Assembly: GCA_002457275.1 (NCBI GenBank)
Contig: NTKD01000001.1
Location: 56,697 to 120,696 of the forward strand
Source: OM182 bacterium MED-G24
GTDB taxonomy: Bacteria > Pseudomonadota > Gammaproteobacteria > Pseudomonadales > Azotimanducaceae
Length of the DNA stretch: 64,000 nucleotides
Direction: 5' to 3'
The notes below the pieces were generated by a model. That model had not been told where the DNA came from. It ran no database searches and worked only from the letters and a program-made list of their open reading frames with translations. Position numbers and translations under genes: made by a program. Positions 9,001-18,126 of the stretch are shown here, piece after piece. The number at the start of each line of letters is the position of its first letter. Positions within the stretch are counted from its first letter, which is position 1.

Positions 9001-9174
9001 TGTGTCTGAATCGTCCTCTGGTCACGTTTGCCGTGCTCAAGTAAAAGAGAAATTAGCACAAAAGAGCGATTCATTGCAGACGCGCATGCGTCGAATGCAT
9101 GACGGGGGATACGTTGTGTCGCGGCGTGCGTGGTAACCTAGCGTCCGGGCATCTGGTACAAGATCATTTGAAAA

Positions 9175-9756
9175 ATGTCTCAAACGACGGACTACAACAT
9201 CTGGCAGCAGGAGCTGGGTGAGGCCGGCTTTCAATCAAATGCCTCGGAGCTGCATGGCATCGTTACGGGGTATCTCTGTACCGGTGCGGGGCTCAGCCTT
9301 GAACGGCTCTCGGACCTGCTTCAGCAACCGATGACGCCCCCAGCGCAGACCAGTATCTTGCGCATGGTGCGAGACGCACAGGTTGGACTGGTCGACGAGT
9401 ATCTTGGCTTTGAACCACTGTTGCCTGGGGAGGACATTGCGTTATCGGAACGTGTGCGAGGTCTGTCAGCGTGGTGTGGCGGGTTTCTGCAGGGGTTTGG
9501 TGGTGCGGGACAGTTCAGCGAGGCTGACCTGCCGGAGAGCGTTCGTGAGGTTTTACCGGACCTTCTCCAGATTGCGTCCATCCGGGACGAGGTCCCGGAA
9601 GACGATGCCAACGATGCTGACCTGACAGAAATTGCAGAATACGTGCGGGTCGCAGTGATGACGGTATTCGTCGAGTGTTCAAGACGTGCTGAAGGAGCGT
9701 CTGATGCGGGCAGGCGTGTCGATGATTCCGATGACCACGGGGGTTGGATCCATTGA
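9175..9756 (+). CDS. ygfB: UPF0149 (YgfB/YecA) family protein
   Basis: The 193-residue protein belongs to the UPF0149 family, shown by ELHGIVTGYLCTGAG near the N-terminus, the central WCGGFLQGFGG and the C-terminal EIAEYVRVAVMTVFVE. The biochemical activity is not evident from sequence; from memory, the Pseudomonas homologue modulates expression of other genes. It begins the ygfB-pepP-ubi-gcv block, divergent from the zapA operon across 174 bp, as in E. coli. The C-terminal 25 residues are acidic and hydrophilic. The ATG at 9175 has no clear Shine-Dalgarno (upstream bases are ATTTGAAAA). Confidence 0.9.
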   Translation: MSQTTDYNIWQQELGEAGFQSNASELHGIVTGYLCTGAGLSLERLSDLLQQPMTPPAQTSILRMVRDAQVGLVDEYLGFEPLLPGEDIALSERVRGLSAWCGGFLQGFGGAGQFSEADLPESVREVLPDLLQIASIRDEVPEDDANDADLTEIAEYVRVAVMTVFVECSRRAEGASDAGRRVDDSDDHGGWIH

Positions 9757-11096
9757 AAGCCGAACCTATCGCGATCAATGAGTTCCAGAAACGTCGGCAG
9801 GAGCTGATGGCCATGATGGGCCAGGAAGGGATCGCCATCGTTAACGGTGCTCATCTCACCCAGCGCAATTTAGATGTTGACTACCCCTTCAGACAGCACA
9901 GTGACATGTTGTACATGACGGGGTTTTCTGAACCAGAGGCCGTTCTTGTGCTGATCCCCGGGCGGGAACATGGTGAATCGATTCTGTTCTGCCAGGCGCG
10001 GGATGAGAATAGCGAACGTTGGACGGGTGAGATCACTGGTCCAGAACGGGCACGCCAGCTCTACGGTGTTGACGATGCGTTCCCAATCAACGATATCGAC
10101 GAGATTCTGCCAGGCCTGCTGGAAAACCAACGGCGTGTATATCACTGTATGGGAGAAGACCGGGATTTTGACGATCGACTCCTTCGCTGGTTACACGGGT
10201 TTTCTGGCTATCGTCAGTCTGGTGGCCATTCCCCGGGAGAGTTTGTTCAGTTGGGCCAGTACCTGCATGAGCTTCGCCTCTTCAAGAGTCAGACGGAACT
10301 GGCACTCATGCGGCGTGGTGCCGATATCACAATCAAAGCGCATGAACGGCTCATGTGCTCGATCACACCCGGGCAGTACGAGTATCAACTGGAAGCGGAG
10401 CTGCTGCACCAATTCATGATCATGGGTGCCCGTCACGCGGCGTATCCATGCATTGTCGGATCGGGGGACAATGCATGTGTTATGCATTATGTCGCCAACA
10501 ACCGTCGGATGGAGGACGGTGATCTGGTGCTCGTGGATGCAGGCTGTGAACATGAAGGATATGCATCAGACGTGACCCGGACTCTTCCGGTAAACGGCAG
10601 GTTCTCAACACCACAACGTGAGATCTACGATATTGTGCTCGCGGCACACGAAGCTGCGCGGAGGGAGATCCAGCCTGGAAACCATTGGAATCAGCCCCAT
10701 ATGGCGGCCATGCGAGCGGTTACGGAGGGCCTTGTCGGCTTGAAGATTCTGGAAGGCGACATCGATGCATTAATGGAAGATGAGGCCTATCGCCCGTTCA
10801 CGATGCATCGAATAGGCCACTGGTTGGGACTGGACGTTCATGATGTTGGGGAATATCGGGTCGAGGAACAATGGCGAGTATTCGAGCAGGGCATGGTGAT
10901 GACGGTGGAACCCGGGATTTATCTGGGGCGTGATCTTTCTGGCGTCCCGGAACGTTATCGTGGCATCGGGGTACGCATAGAAGACGATGTTTTGCTGACC
11001 CGTAAGGGTCATGAGGTGCTCACCGATGCACTGGTGCGTGATGCTGCAGGGATCGAGGCGTTGATGGCGTCCGGCGCAGTACAACGTCAGGAGTGA
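9753..11096 (+). CDS. pepP: Xaa-Pro aminopeptidase P
   Basis: The enzyme removes N-terminal residues that precede proline, using two Mn(II) ions. The product is about 447 residues (E. coli 441). The N-terminal domain carries DYPFRQHSDMLYMTGF; the C-terminal pita-bread domain supplies the metal ligands in VDAGCEHEGYASDVTRT (two Asp), HRIGHWLGLDVHD (His), TVEPGIY (Glu) and RIEDDV (Glu). The start is uncertain: TTG 9753 overlaps the ygfB stop and aligns best with E. coli PepP, while TTG 9744 would add three residues. It is translationally coupled to ygfB and precedes the ubiquinone hydroxylase. Confidence 0.95.
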   Translation: MKAEPIAINEFQKRRQELMAMMGQEGIAIVNGAHLTQRNLDVDYPFRQHSDMLYMTGFSEPEAVLVLIPGREHGESILFCQARDENSERWTGEITGPERARQLYGVDDAFPINDIDEILPGLLENQRRVYHCMGEDRDFDDRLLRWLHGFSGYRQSGGHSPGEFVQLGQYLHELRLFKSQTELALMRRGADITIKAHERLMCSITPGQYEYQLEAELLHQFMIMGARHAAYPCIVGSGDNACVMHYVANNRRMEDGDLVLVDAGCEHEGYASDVTRTLPVNGRFSTPQREIYDIVLAAHEAARREIQPGNHWNQPHMAAMRAVTEGLVGLKILEGDIDALMEDEAYRPFTMHRIGHWLGLDVHDVGEYRVEEQWRVFEQGMVMTVEPGIYLGRDLSGVPERYRGIGVRIEDDVLLTRKGHEVLTDALVRDAAGIEALMASGAVQRQE

Positions 11097-11120
11097 AAGG
11101 CGTTTGCGCAACGATACCGG

Positions 11121-12416
11121 ATGATTGAGGCAATGGAATCAACGGAAACCGACGTACTGATTGTTGGTGCGGGACTGACGGGCTGCACGCTCGCGCTCGC
11201 CCTTGCGAACACGTCACTTGATGTCATGGTTCTTGAGCGCGGTAGGCCAATCCGGCCTCCCGCTTTAAACGATCCTGTCTGCGCCGGGGCTGCGCTTACC
11301 GGCGTCGTGCCGGGTCGAATCATTGCACTGAATCGACAGTCACTCGAGGCACTGGCACGCATCGGCGTCCCCTCAGAAAGTTATCCCCACTTTCCATTCC
11401 ATCGTATTTGTGCCGTGGATGGGTGTGGTAGCGGTCGTTTTTCTGTGGCGGCCTCGGAGCTGGGGCTCGACACGTTGGGGAGTATTGTTCATGCGGATGC
11501 ACCCGTGGCGGCGATGCAGGCGCAACTACGAGATGCCTCATCAGTTGAGATTCGCTTTGAGGCTGAGGTGTCATCGCTGGATGACGCAGCCGAATCCACT
11601 AGCGTTACGCTCAGTGACGGATCCTGTGTCGATGCGAAGCTGGTGGTCGCGGCCGACGGAGGTCAGTCGACGGTACGTACCATGGCTGGCATTCAGCAGC
11701 TGGGGTGGACTTATTCACAACAGGCGATCGTCTGCAATGCGCAATGCGCACTCCCTCACGGTTGTGATGCAAGTCAGGTCTTCCTCGACACGGGTCCTGT
11801 CGCTCTGTTGCCGTTATCCAGTGGGGATCAATCACTGGTCAGCGTAGTCTGGTCACACAACGATGCTGATGCGCTTTGCGCACTCACTGATGATGAGTTT
11901 TGCGCGGCGCTCACCGAAGCCACTGAGGCGCGATATGGCGAGGTGATCGCGGTCACGCCTCGATTGTCTTTTCCGCTGCTACAACATCAGGCCCTTGGCT
12001 ACGTCAGAAAGCACCTGGTACTCCTGGGTGACGCGGCACATACCATCCATCCACTGGCTGGCCAGGGAGCCAACCTCGGGATTGCCGATGCGTTGACGCT
12101 GGCACAGGAACTCGGCACTTGTCGATACTCCGGTCAGTTACCGGGCGACATTCGACTACTTCGGGGATATGAGCGGCGAAGAATGCCGATCAACGTTGGC
12201 GTTGCGGCTCTCATGGAAGGCTTCTACCGTCTTTTTGGCAGCAGTCACATCCTGCCACTCTGGATTCGAAGTCGTGGGATGTCGGAGCTGGCGCGAGTGG
12301 CCGGTATCAGAAAACTCATTGGCCAGCTGGCGACTGGGACATGGTCTTTTGACCAGGATGAGCTCGTCCGTCTGCGTGGTGATAACCTACATAGCCAGGA
12401 TGAAAGTGATGTCTGA
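11121..12416 (+). CDS. ubiI: FAD-dependent ubiquinone-biosynthesis hydroxylase (UbiH/UbiI/COQ6 family)
   Basis: The protein (431 residues) is a flavin monooxygenase that hydroxylates the ring of a ubiquinone precursor. It has the N-terminal dinucleotide fold DVLIVGAGLTGCTLALAL, the middle VVAADGGQST motif and the C-terminal flavin motif GDAAHTIHPLAGQGANLG. The wording of that last motif and the position directly before gcvT favour UbiI (VisC), the C5 hydroxylase, over UbiH. Only one hydroxylase lies here, whereas E. coli has ubiH and ubiI in tandem, so this enzyme may cover more than one position or a partner lies elsewhere. A second ATG at 11133 is possible. Confidence 0.88.
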   Translation: MIEAMESTETDVLIVGAGLTGCTLALALANTSLDVMVLERGRPIRPPALNDPVCAGAALTGVVPGRIIALNRQSLEALARIGVPSESYPHFPFHRICAVDGCGSGRFSVAASELGLDTLGSIVHADAPVAAMQAQLRDASSVEIRFEAEVSSLDDAAESTSVTLSDGSCVDAKLVVAADGGQSTVRTMAGIQQLGWTYSQQAIVCNAQCALPHGCDASQVFLDTGPVALLPLSSGDQSLVSVVWSHNDADALCALTDDEFCAALTEATEARYGEVIAVTPRLSFPLLQHQALGYVRKHLVLLGDAAHTIHPLAGQGANLGIADALTLAQELGTCRYSGQLPGDIRLLRGYERRRMPINVGVAALMEGFYRLFGSSHILPLWIRSRGMSELARVAGIRKLIGQLATGTWSFDQDELVRLRGDNLHSQDESDV

Positions 12417-13515
12417 TCGACCGAACGCGGAAGTCAGGCAGACTGCGCTTTACAGTCGCCATCTTGCCCTTGGGGCTCGCATTGTGGATTTCTCCGGGTG
12501 GGATATGCCGGTGCATTATGGATCGCAAATCGACGAACATCACCAGGTGCGACGACATTGGGGGGTGTTTGACGTCTCCCATATGACGGTGGTCGATATT
12601 GAAGGCCGGTCGGCGACAGATTTCCTTCGGATGCTCCTCTGCAACGACGTGGCGAACCTGGCCCGTTCCCGCGCTCAATACACGGCCATGCTCAACCCGG
12701 ATGGGGGTATCGTGGATGACCTGATCGTGTACCGCCGCGATGATGGCTATCGACTGATCGTCAACGCGGGAACACGAGACAAGGATCTTGCGTGGTTGCA
12801 GGCTTATGCGGACGAAGGTGCGCATGGACATGTGGTCGATGTGAGCGAGCGACCGCTCGCCATCCTTGCTGTTCAGGGGCCGGATTCTCTGGCGAAGATG
12901 CCTGAACTACTGTCAGCGATGGGGCTTACTCCATCAACATTGCGACCTTTTACCATGGCAGAACAGGGAGAGGTCATGATGGCGCGCACCGGGTACACCG
13001 GCGAGCAGGGCCTTGAAATCATCTTGCCCCAAGATCAGGCGCTCCCGCTTTGGGACGCACTTGTCGAAGCCGGGTGTGCGCCGGTGGGATTGGGGGCACG
13101 CGACACCTTGAGGCTCGAGGCTGGTATGAACCTCTACGGCCAGGATATGGATGAGACCATTACGCCTGCGGAAGCCAATATGTCCTTTGTGGTGAATCTG
13201 AAAGATGAGCATCGGGAATTCATCGGCCGCAAGGTGCTCGAGACTCAGACGGTCGATCGCGAGATGATCGGAGTCATCATGACTGATAAGGGGGTGCTGC
13301 GGGCACACCAGGTGGTGCAGGCGGGTAATAGGGTTGTTGGTGAAATCTGTAGTGGAGCCTATTCACCATCGCTGGAGCACAGTATCGGTTTTGCGAGGGT
13401 GTCGAAAGAGAGGGAAGGCGCATTGAAAGTGCAGATCCGAAACAGAGAAATCCCGCTGAAACAGGTACACTTGCCCTTCGTTCGTAATGGGCGTCAAGCC
13501 TATTCGGAGATCTGA
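12409..13515 (+). CDS. gcvT: Aminomethyltransferase (glycine cleavage T protein)
   Basis: GcvT transfers the aminomethyl carbon from the lipoyl arm of GcvH to tetrahydrofolate, giving 5,10-methylene-THF and ammonia. The product (368 residues; E. coli 364) shows FSGWDMPVHYGS, GVFDVSHMTVVDIEG, ARTGYTGEQGLEI, GLGARDTLRLEAGMNLYGQDM and the C-terminal EICSGAYSPSLEHSIGFA. ATG 12409 is chosen because AGGA lies 8 nt upstream; it overlaps the hydroxylase stop by 8 nt. ATG 12400 is in frame but lacks a site. No glycine-riboswitch space exists before it, since coding regions overlap. Confidence 0.96.
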   Translation: MSDRPNAEVRQTALYSRHLALGARIVDFSGWDMPVHYGSQIDEHHQVRRHWGVFDVSHMTVVDIEGRSATDFLRMLLCNDVANLARSRAQYTAMLNPDGGIVDDLIVYRRDDGYRLIVNAGTRDKDLAWLQAYADEGAHGHVVDVSERPLAILAVQGPDSLAKMPELLSAMGLTPSTLRPFTMAEQGEVMMARTGYTGEQGLEIILPQDQALPLWDALVEAGCAPVGLGARDTLRLEAGMNLYGQDMDETITPAEANMSFVVNLKDEHREFIGRKVLETQTVDREMIGVIMTDKGVLRAHQVVQAGNRVVGEICSGAYSPSLEHSIGFARVSKEREGALKVQIRNREIPLKQVHLPFVRNGRQAYSEI

Positions 13516-13598
13516 TTCCATCCGTGATGGATTTCAGAAATGTTGAGCAAAAAGTTGACGAGAGTTTGAAAAAGAGTTGAGCAGGAGAGGACGCATCG

Positions 13599-13988
13599 AT
13601 GGCTGAGTATCCACAAGAAATCAAATATGTGGACACGCATGAATGGGCGAGACTTGAAGAGGATGGTACGGTCACGGTGGGCATTTCCGATCATGCACAG
13701 GAGGAACTGGGCGACGTTGTCTACGTTGAACTGCCCGAGATTGACGCGGAAGTGAATGCCAAGGAAGAAGCCGGTGTCGTTGAATCAGTCAAGGCGGCGT
13801 CCGATATCTATGCACCGGTGAGTGGTACGGTGATTGCCGTCAATAATGTGTTGGAGGATGCACCAGAAACCGTCAATGACTCACCCTATGACGATGGCTG
13901 GTTTTTCAAGCTGTCACCGAATGACGTATCAGAGCTGGACGCTTTGTTGCCTGCCGATGACTACCGGGAACAGTGCGAATCCGATTAA
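13599..13988 (+). CDS. gcvH: Glycine cleavage system H protein
   Basis: GcvH is the lipoyl carrier that shuttles the aminomethyl group between the P, T and L proteins. It has 129 residues, the E. coli length. The lipoyl-lysine is Lys65 in [34 protein letters not shown] and [13 protein letters not shown] are also characteristic. A strong AGGAGAGG site precedes ATG 13599. An 83-bp gap separates it from gcvT. No lipoate ligase or L-protein gene is nearby. Confidence 0.98.
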   Translation: MAEYPQEIKYVDTHEWARLEEDGTVTVGISDHAQEELGDVVYVELPEIDAEVNAKEEAGVVESVKAASDIYAPVSGTVIAVNNVLEDAPETVNDSPYDDGWFFKLSPNDVSELDALLPADDYREQCESD

Positions 13989-14041
13989 CCGCCCGCCGCG
14001 TTCACGGCCTCAACGATGCTGGTTATGAGTGAAACACCATA

Positions 14042-15430
14042 ATGCCATTCATCCCCCATACTGATGCAGACACCCGGCGCATGCTCGATGTTATCGGTGT
14101 CGCTTCAAAAGAAAGTCTGTTCGATGAAATCCCAGCAGATCTTCGTGCCGGTCACCTTACTGAGGTTCCGTCAGGCCTTTCAGAAATGGCGCTTCTGCGT
14201 TTGATGTCAGAACGGGCGCAGATGGATCAGACCGAGATGTCGTTTCTTGGGGCGGGTGCATATGAGCATCATATTCCGAGTGCGGTCTGGGACATCACAA
14301 CACGTGGTGAGTTTCTCACGGCATATACACCCTATCAGGCGGAAGCCAGCCAGGGCACGTTGCAGCTGATCTATGAGTTCCAGACGATGATCGCCAGGCT
14401 CACCGGTATGGACGTGGCAAACGCGTCTGTCTACGACGGCGGTTCTGCACTGGCCGAAGCGATGTTGATGGCGGTGCGTGCCAACAAGAAAGCCCGGTCA
14501 CGTCGCATTGTCACAGCAGCCGGCGTCCATCCACACTACCTTTCTGCCTGTCGAGCGATTGTCGGTAACCAGGATATTGAGATCTTGACAGCTGATCTGG
14601 ATCTGCAGTCTGGTGTGACAGATGGCTCTTCGCTTGCAACCCTGACGGACCAATCCGCGGCAGCACTGGTCATTCCTTTACCCAACTTCTATGGGGCTCT
14701 GGACGATGTGGATGAACTGACACGACTGGCCCACAATAAAGGCATGCTGGTCATCGCGGTCGTGAACCCGACTGCGCTCGCCCTGCTGCGGCCCCCAGGG
14801 GAATGGGGAGATCGCGGTGCCGATATTGCGGTGGGTGAGGGACAACCCCTTGGTATCCCGCTTGCCTCAGGAGGACCTTACCTAGGCTTCATGTGCTGTA
14901 GCCAGGATGTTGTACGACAGATGCCGGGTCGTATTGTGGGGCGGACAGTCGATCTGGATGGGCGCGATGGTTTTGCGCTGACCCTTCAGGCGAGGGAACA
15001 ACACATCCGCCGTGCCAAGGCGACTTCCAACATCTGTACCAACCAGGGGTTGCTGGTTACGGCTGCCACAATTTACATGAGCTTGATGGGTGACGAAGGT
15101 TTGCGAGCGGTGGCGATGCAGTGCGCTCAGGGTGTTCGATCATTGCAGGATCAGCTGATTGAAATCGATGGCGTCTCAAGCCGGTTCACATCACCGGCAT
15201 TCCACGAAGTGACGTTCGCATTGCCCTGCAAGGCGAGCGATGTGGTCGACAGGATGACGCGACGCGGGATCGTGCCTGGGTATGATCTCGGGCAGGTTGA
15301 TCTGAAGTTCGCGCAGTGTCTGCTGATTTGTGTGACGGAAACTAAGACACCTGCAGACATTGAACGATTTGTCGTCGAATTCAGCCAGGCGATTGAGAGC
15401 TGTATGAGTGGGGTGGCGACACCATGTTGA
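14042..15430 (+). CDS. gcvPA: Glycine dehydrogenase (decarboxylating) subunit 1
   Basis: This is the N-terminal-type half of a split P protein, the PLP enzyme that decarboxylates glycine and loads the aminomethyl group on GcvH. The product has 462 residues. Typical features are MSFLGAGAYEHHIPS, FLTAYTPYQAEASQGTLQ, NASVYDGGSALAEA, LPNFYGALDD and LQAREQHIRRAKATSNICT. E. coli and Pseudomonas GcvP are single chains of about 950 residues, so the two-subunit form is a useful lineage marker. It starts 53 bp after gcvH and overlaps gcvPB. Confidence 0.96.
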   Translation: MPFIPHTDADTRRMLDVIGVASKESLFDEIPADLRAGHLTEVPSGLSEMALLRLMSERAQMDQTEMSFLGAGAYEHHIPSAVWDITTRGEFLTAYTPYQAEASQGTLQLIYEFQTMIARLTGMDVANASVYDGGSALAEAMLMAVRANKKARSRRIVTAAGVHPHYLSACRAIVGNQDIEILTADLDLQSGVTDGSSLATLTDQSAAALVIPLPNFYGALDDVDELTRLAHNKGMLVIAVVNPTALALLRPPGEWGDRGADIAVGEGQPLGIPLASGGPYLGFMCCSQDVVRQMPGRIVGRTVDLDGRDGFALTLQAREQHIRRAKATSNICTNQGLLVTAATIYMSLMGDEGLRAVAMQCAQGVRSLQDQLIEIDGVSSRFTSPAFHEVTFALPCKASDVVDRMTRRGIVPGYDLGQVDLKFAQCLLICVTETKTPADIERFVVEFSQAIESCMSGVATPC

Positions 15431-16878
15431 TCTACGATGTGGAGAGTCCCGGCAGAAGCGCGACGGCGCAGTTCGAGCCCGCTTCGGAAGACATACCCGA
15501 CGACATCCCGATCGCATTACGCCGGGATAACCAAGCCGGGTTGCCCGCCGTATCCGAGCTACAGGTCGTTCGTCACTTCACGTCATTGTCGCGTCGTAAT
15601 TTCTCAATCGATGGTCAGTTCTATCCGTTGGGGTCGTGCACGATGAAATACAACCCGCGGGGTGCTTCAAAGGCGGCCACGAACCCCGGGTTTCTCAGTC
15701 GGCACCCTTTGGCGCCACTGTCAGTCAGCCAGGGATTTCTGCAGTGCCTGTTTGAATTACAGACGTATCTGATGGACGTCACGGGGATGGCAAGGGTTTC
15801 ACTGACGCCGATGGCCGGGGCCCAGGGTGAATTTGCGGGTGTCGCGATGATTCGCGCCTATCATGACCACCACAACGATGATGCACGAACAGAGATCCTG
15901 GTGCCGTCAGCGGCGCACGGTACCAACCCCGCCACCGCGGTGATGTGCGGCTATACGGTCCGCGAGATACCCATCACGGATGATGGTGATGTGGACCTCG
16001 AAGCGCTGAAACAGGTGGTTGGACCATCGACAGCTGGTCTGATGATGACCAACCCCTCCACGTGTGGTGTGTTCGAGCGTCGTATTACCGAGATTCAACA
16101 GGTGGTCCACGATGCGGGTGGATTGCTCTATTACGACGGCGCCAATCTGAATGCGATTCTAGGCAAGGTAAAGCCTGGTGACATGGGTTTTGATGTAATG
16201 CATATGAACCTGCACAAGACTTTTGCCACACCTCATGGTGGTGGCGGACCGGGATCTGGTCCAGTGGGCGTATCTGAGCGGTTGGCGCCGTACGTGCCAA
16301 CGCCCATTGTTGGGCATGACCCCGACAACGGATACTACTGGATGGATGAGCGTGAAATCCCTCAAACCATTGGCAATCTCTCTGCGTTCATGGGTAATGC
16401 CGGTATCCTGCTCCGTGCCTATGCGTACGCGCGAATGCTGGGCCATGAGGGCATGCACCGGGTCGGTGAGTATGCAACGCTGAACGCAAATTACATGGCG
16501 CACAGACTGGCCGAGGTGGGGTTCACGCTCGCTTATCCGAATCGTCGGGCCACCCATGAGTTCATAATCACCTTGGCGTCAGAATCAAAGTCGATGGGTG
16601 TCACGGCGATGGATGTTGCCAAGCGATTACTCGACTATGGCTATCATGCGCCAACGACCTATTTCCCGTTGTTGATCCCAGAGTGTTTACTGATCGAGCC
16701 GACCGAGACGGAAAGCCCGGAGGAACTCGATGGTTTTGTCAAAGCGATGGCGAGTATTCTCGAGGAGGCAAAAACCGAACCCGAGACGGTGACTGCTGCG
16801 CCGCACAAGATGCCGGTACGTCGTCTAGATGATGTGCGAGCCGCGCGTCAGCTGGACCTGGTGCTCGCGCGTCAATAG
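15424..16878 (+). CDS. gcvPB: Glycine dehydrogenase (decarboxylating) subunit 2
   Basis: This is the catalytic half of the split P protein (484 residues). The PLP lysine is Lys265 in MNLHKTFATPHGGGGPG; FYPLGSCTMKYNPR, GAQGEFAGV and PSAAHGTNPATA are other hallmark segments. Its ATG lies 7 nt before the end of gcvPA, giving translational coupling that fits a 1:1 heterodimer. The C-terminus extends slightly beyond the conserved core with ARQLDLVLARQ. This is the last gene of the gcv run; the next 50 bp hold only an imperfect inverted repeat without a T-run. Confidence 0.96.
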   Translation: MLIYDVESPGRSATAQFEPASEDIPDDIPIALRRDNQAGLPAVSELQVVRHFTSLSRRNFSIDGQFYPLGSCTMKYNPRGASKAATNPGFLSRHPLAPLSVSQGFLQCLFELQTYLMDVTGMARVSLTPMAGAQGEFAGVAMIRAYHDHHNDDARTEILVPSAAHGTNPATAVMCGYTVREIPITDDGDVDLEALKQVVGPSTAGLMMTNPSTCGVFERRITEIQQVVHDAGGLLYYDGANLNAILGKVKPGDMGFDVMHMNLHKTFATPHGGGGPGSGPVGVSERLAPYVPTPIVGHDPDNGYYWMDEREIPQTIGNLSAFMGNAGILLRAYAYARMLGHEGMHRVGEYATLNANYMAHRLAEVGFTLAYPNRRATHEFIITLASESKSMGVTAMDVAKRLLDYGYHAPTTYFPLLIPECLLIEPTETESPEELDGFVKAMASILEEAKTEPETVTAAPHKMPVRRLDDVRAARQLDLVLARQ

Positions 16879-16926
16879 CAAAGCCAACCGTGGCACCTCG
16901 CGGTTTGCTCGAACCTGCAGCACGTT

Positions 16927-17572
16927 TCAGGTCCAGCGAAGTACTGGCCACCCTCGCTCGTTGGCGACAGCCAGGAGCGACTCGTCCGGATCAACGACCC
17001 GGGTCAAGCGACGTTTTCCAGCAAGGAAACATTATTGATTGAGTCGCTGTAAATGTGCTTGCCGCAAAACCGTCGTGCGAATGGATGCCCTGATCCCTGA
17101 AGTACTGTGAGGCCCGTTTCACCTTGCCTGCCGAACAGGGTGTACCGTGTGGGCGACCCGTCAGTGCACCTTCATACCGCTCGGATAGTGACGCGATGAC
17201 GGTGCTTATATCCATCAGTTGTCCGACCGGTGAGACCAGCTCAAATAATGTGGCTGTAATCAGGACGACGGTGTCGCCTCCTTGTCGGTGCTGGTCAAGT
17301 CTCTGCTGACCGGATGGGTCGCGCAACATCTTGGGTAAATCGGTTGAGCGTTGAAAGACGGAGCTCTTCCGGGATGGCGGCCAGGTGGCCGCACACAAAG
17401 GTCAAATACGATGCCATGTCCAGCGTGCCGCTGCGGTAGTCGTGGTCAAATGCGCGTTGATGGGTGTTGAAGGGTTCTGGTGATACAAGCGCCCCCCGGG
17501 TGCCACATGACTTGTGAGCGTGGTCTGTGCTTTGATAGCGGAAAGCAGGGCAACGGCACGGATTGTGAGCAC
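16927..17572 (-). pseudogene. Decayed HAD-superfamily (SerB-like, IB type) phosphatase
   Basis: Pieces of one HAD hydrolase lie in order on the minus strand in different frames. From the 5' end: a GTG at 17572 followed by RAVALL; then STDHAH..RGALVSPEPFNTHQRAFDHDYRSGTLDMASYLTF (read from about 17530 to 17400); then HRQGGDTVVLITAT..ALTGRPHGTPCSAGKVKRASQYF (about 17330-17080); then YSDSINNVSLLENVA; and finally VDPDESLLAVANERGWPVLRW to a TGA at 16927-16929. This matches the layout of SerB-like HAD proteins, but the FDLDNT nucleophile motif is missing and at least three frameshifts separate the pieces. Motif III (SDSxND) has become SDSINN. The neighbour rppH matches the Pseudomonas pairing I recall (PA0335/PA0336). 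Confidence 0.85.
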
Positions 17573-17576
17573 GTAA

Positions 17577-18068
17577 ATGATTGATTCGGAAGGATTTCGT
17601 CCGAATGTTGGCATCATCATTGCCAATGAGCACAGACAGGTGTTGTGGACGAAGAGAATAAGGCAGGATGCCTGGCAGTTTCCTCAAGGAGGCATCAAGC
17701 AGGGCGAATCCGCAGAACAGGCACTATTTCGTGAGTTGAACGAGGAGGTTGGACTATCCTCGACAGACGTTGAAATTCTCGCCTGTACGAAGGGTTGGCT
17801 TCGTTATCGATTGCCCAGACGATTGCGGCGCTCACGGCGGACGAACTTCGTGGGGCAGAAGCAGAAGTGGTTTCTGCTGCGTATGATGGCAGCCGATAGC
17901 GCAGTTACTTTTGATGCGAGCGATGTCCCTGAGTTTGATCACTGGGCGTGGGTAAGCTTTTGGTACCCTTTGGGACAGGTCGTGGACTTTAAGCAGGAGG
18001 TCTATCGACGCGCCATGCGAGAACTGGTCCCGTCGCTGAATCAGATCACCGAGGCAACATCGGAATGA
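17577..18068 (+). CDS. rppH: RNA pyrophosphohydrolase (Nudix)
   Basis: RppH removes pyrophosphate from the 5' triphosphate end of mRNAs, opening them to RNase E. The 163-residue protein begins with [15 protein letters not shown] as in other RppH proteins and has a complete Nudix box, [17 protein letters not shown], at residues 38-60. WQFPQGG and WLRYRLP are also typical. ATG 17577 lies 5 bp from the GTG of the divergent HAD remnant. It probably forms a unit with ptsP 58 bp downstream, an arrangement shared with Pseudomonas and enterics. Confidence 0.96.
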   Translation: MIDSEGFRPNVGIIIANEHRQVLWTKRIRQDAWQFPQGGIKQGESAEQALFRELNEEVGLSSTDVEILACTKGWLRYRLPRRLRRSRRTNFVGQKQKWFLLRMMAADSAVTFDASDVPEFDHWAWVSFWYPLGQVVDFKQEVYRRAMRELVPSLNQITEATSE

Positions 18069-18126
18069 TACTGCACCACCCGAAATTCCAGAAATATCCG
18101 GTGAACCATGAGGATGCGAACTTCGT

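Noticed and set aside
16879..16925. Imperfect inverted repeat after gcvPB (AGCAA..ACCG / CGGTTTGCT)
   Set aside because: A 5-nt bulge interrupts the stem and no T-run follows, so it is not supportable as a terminator.
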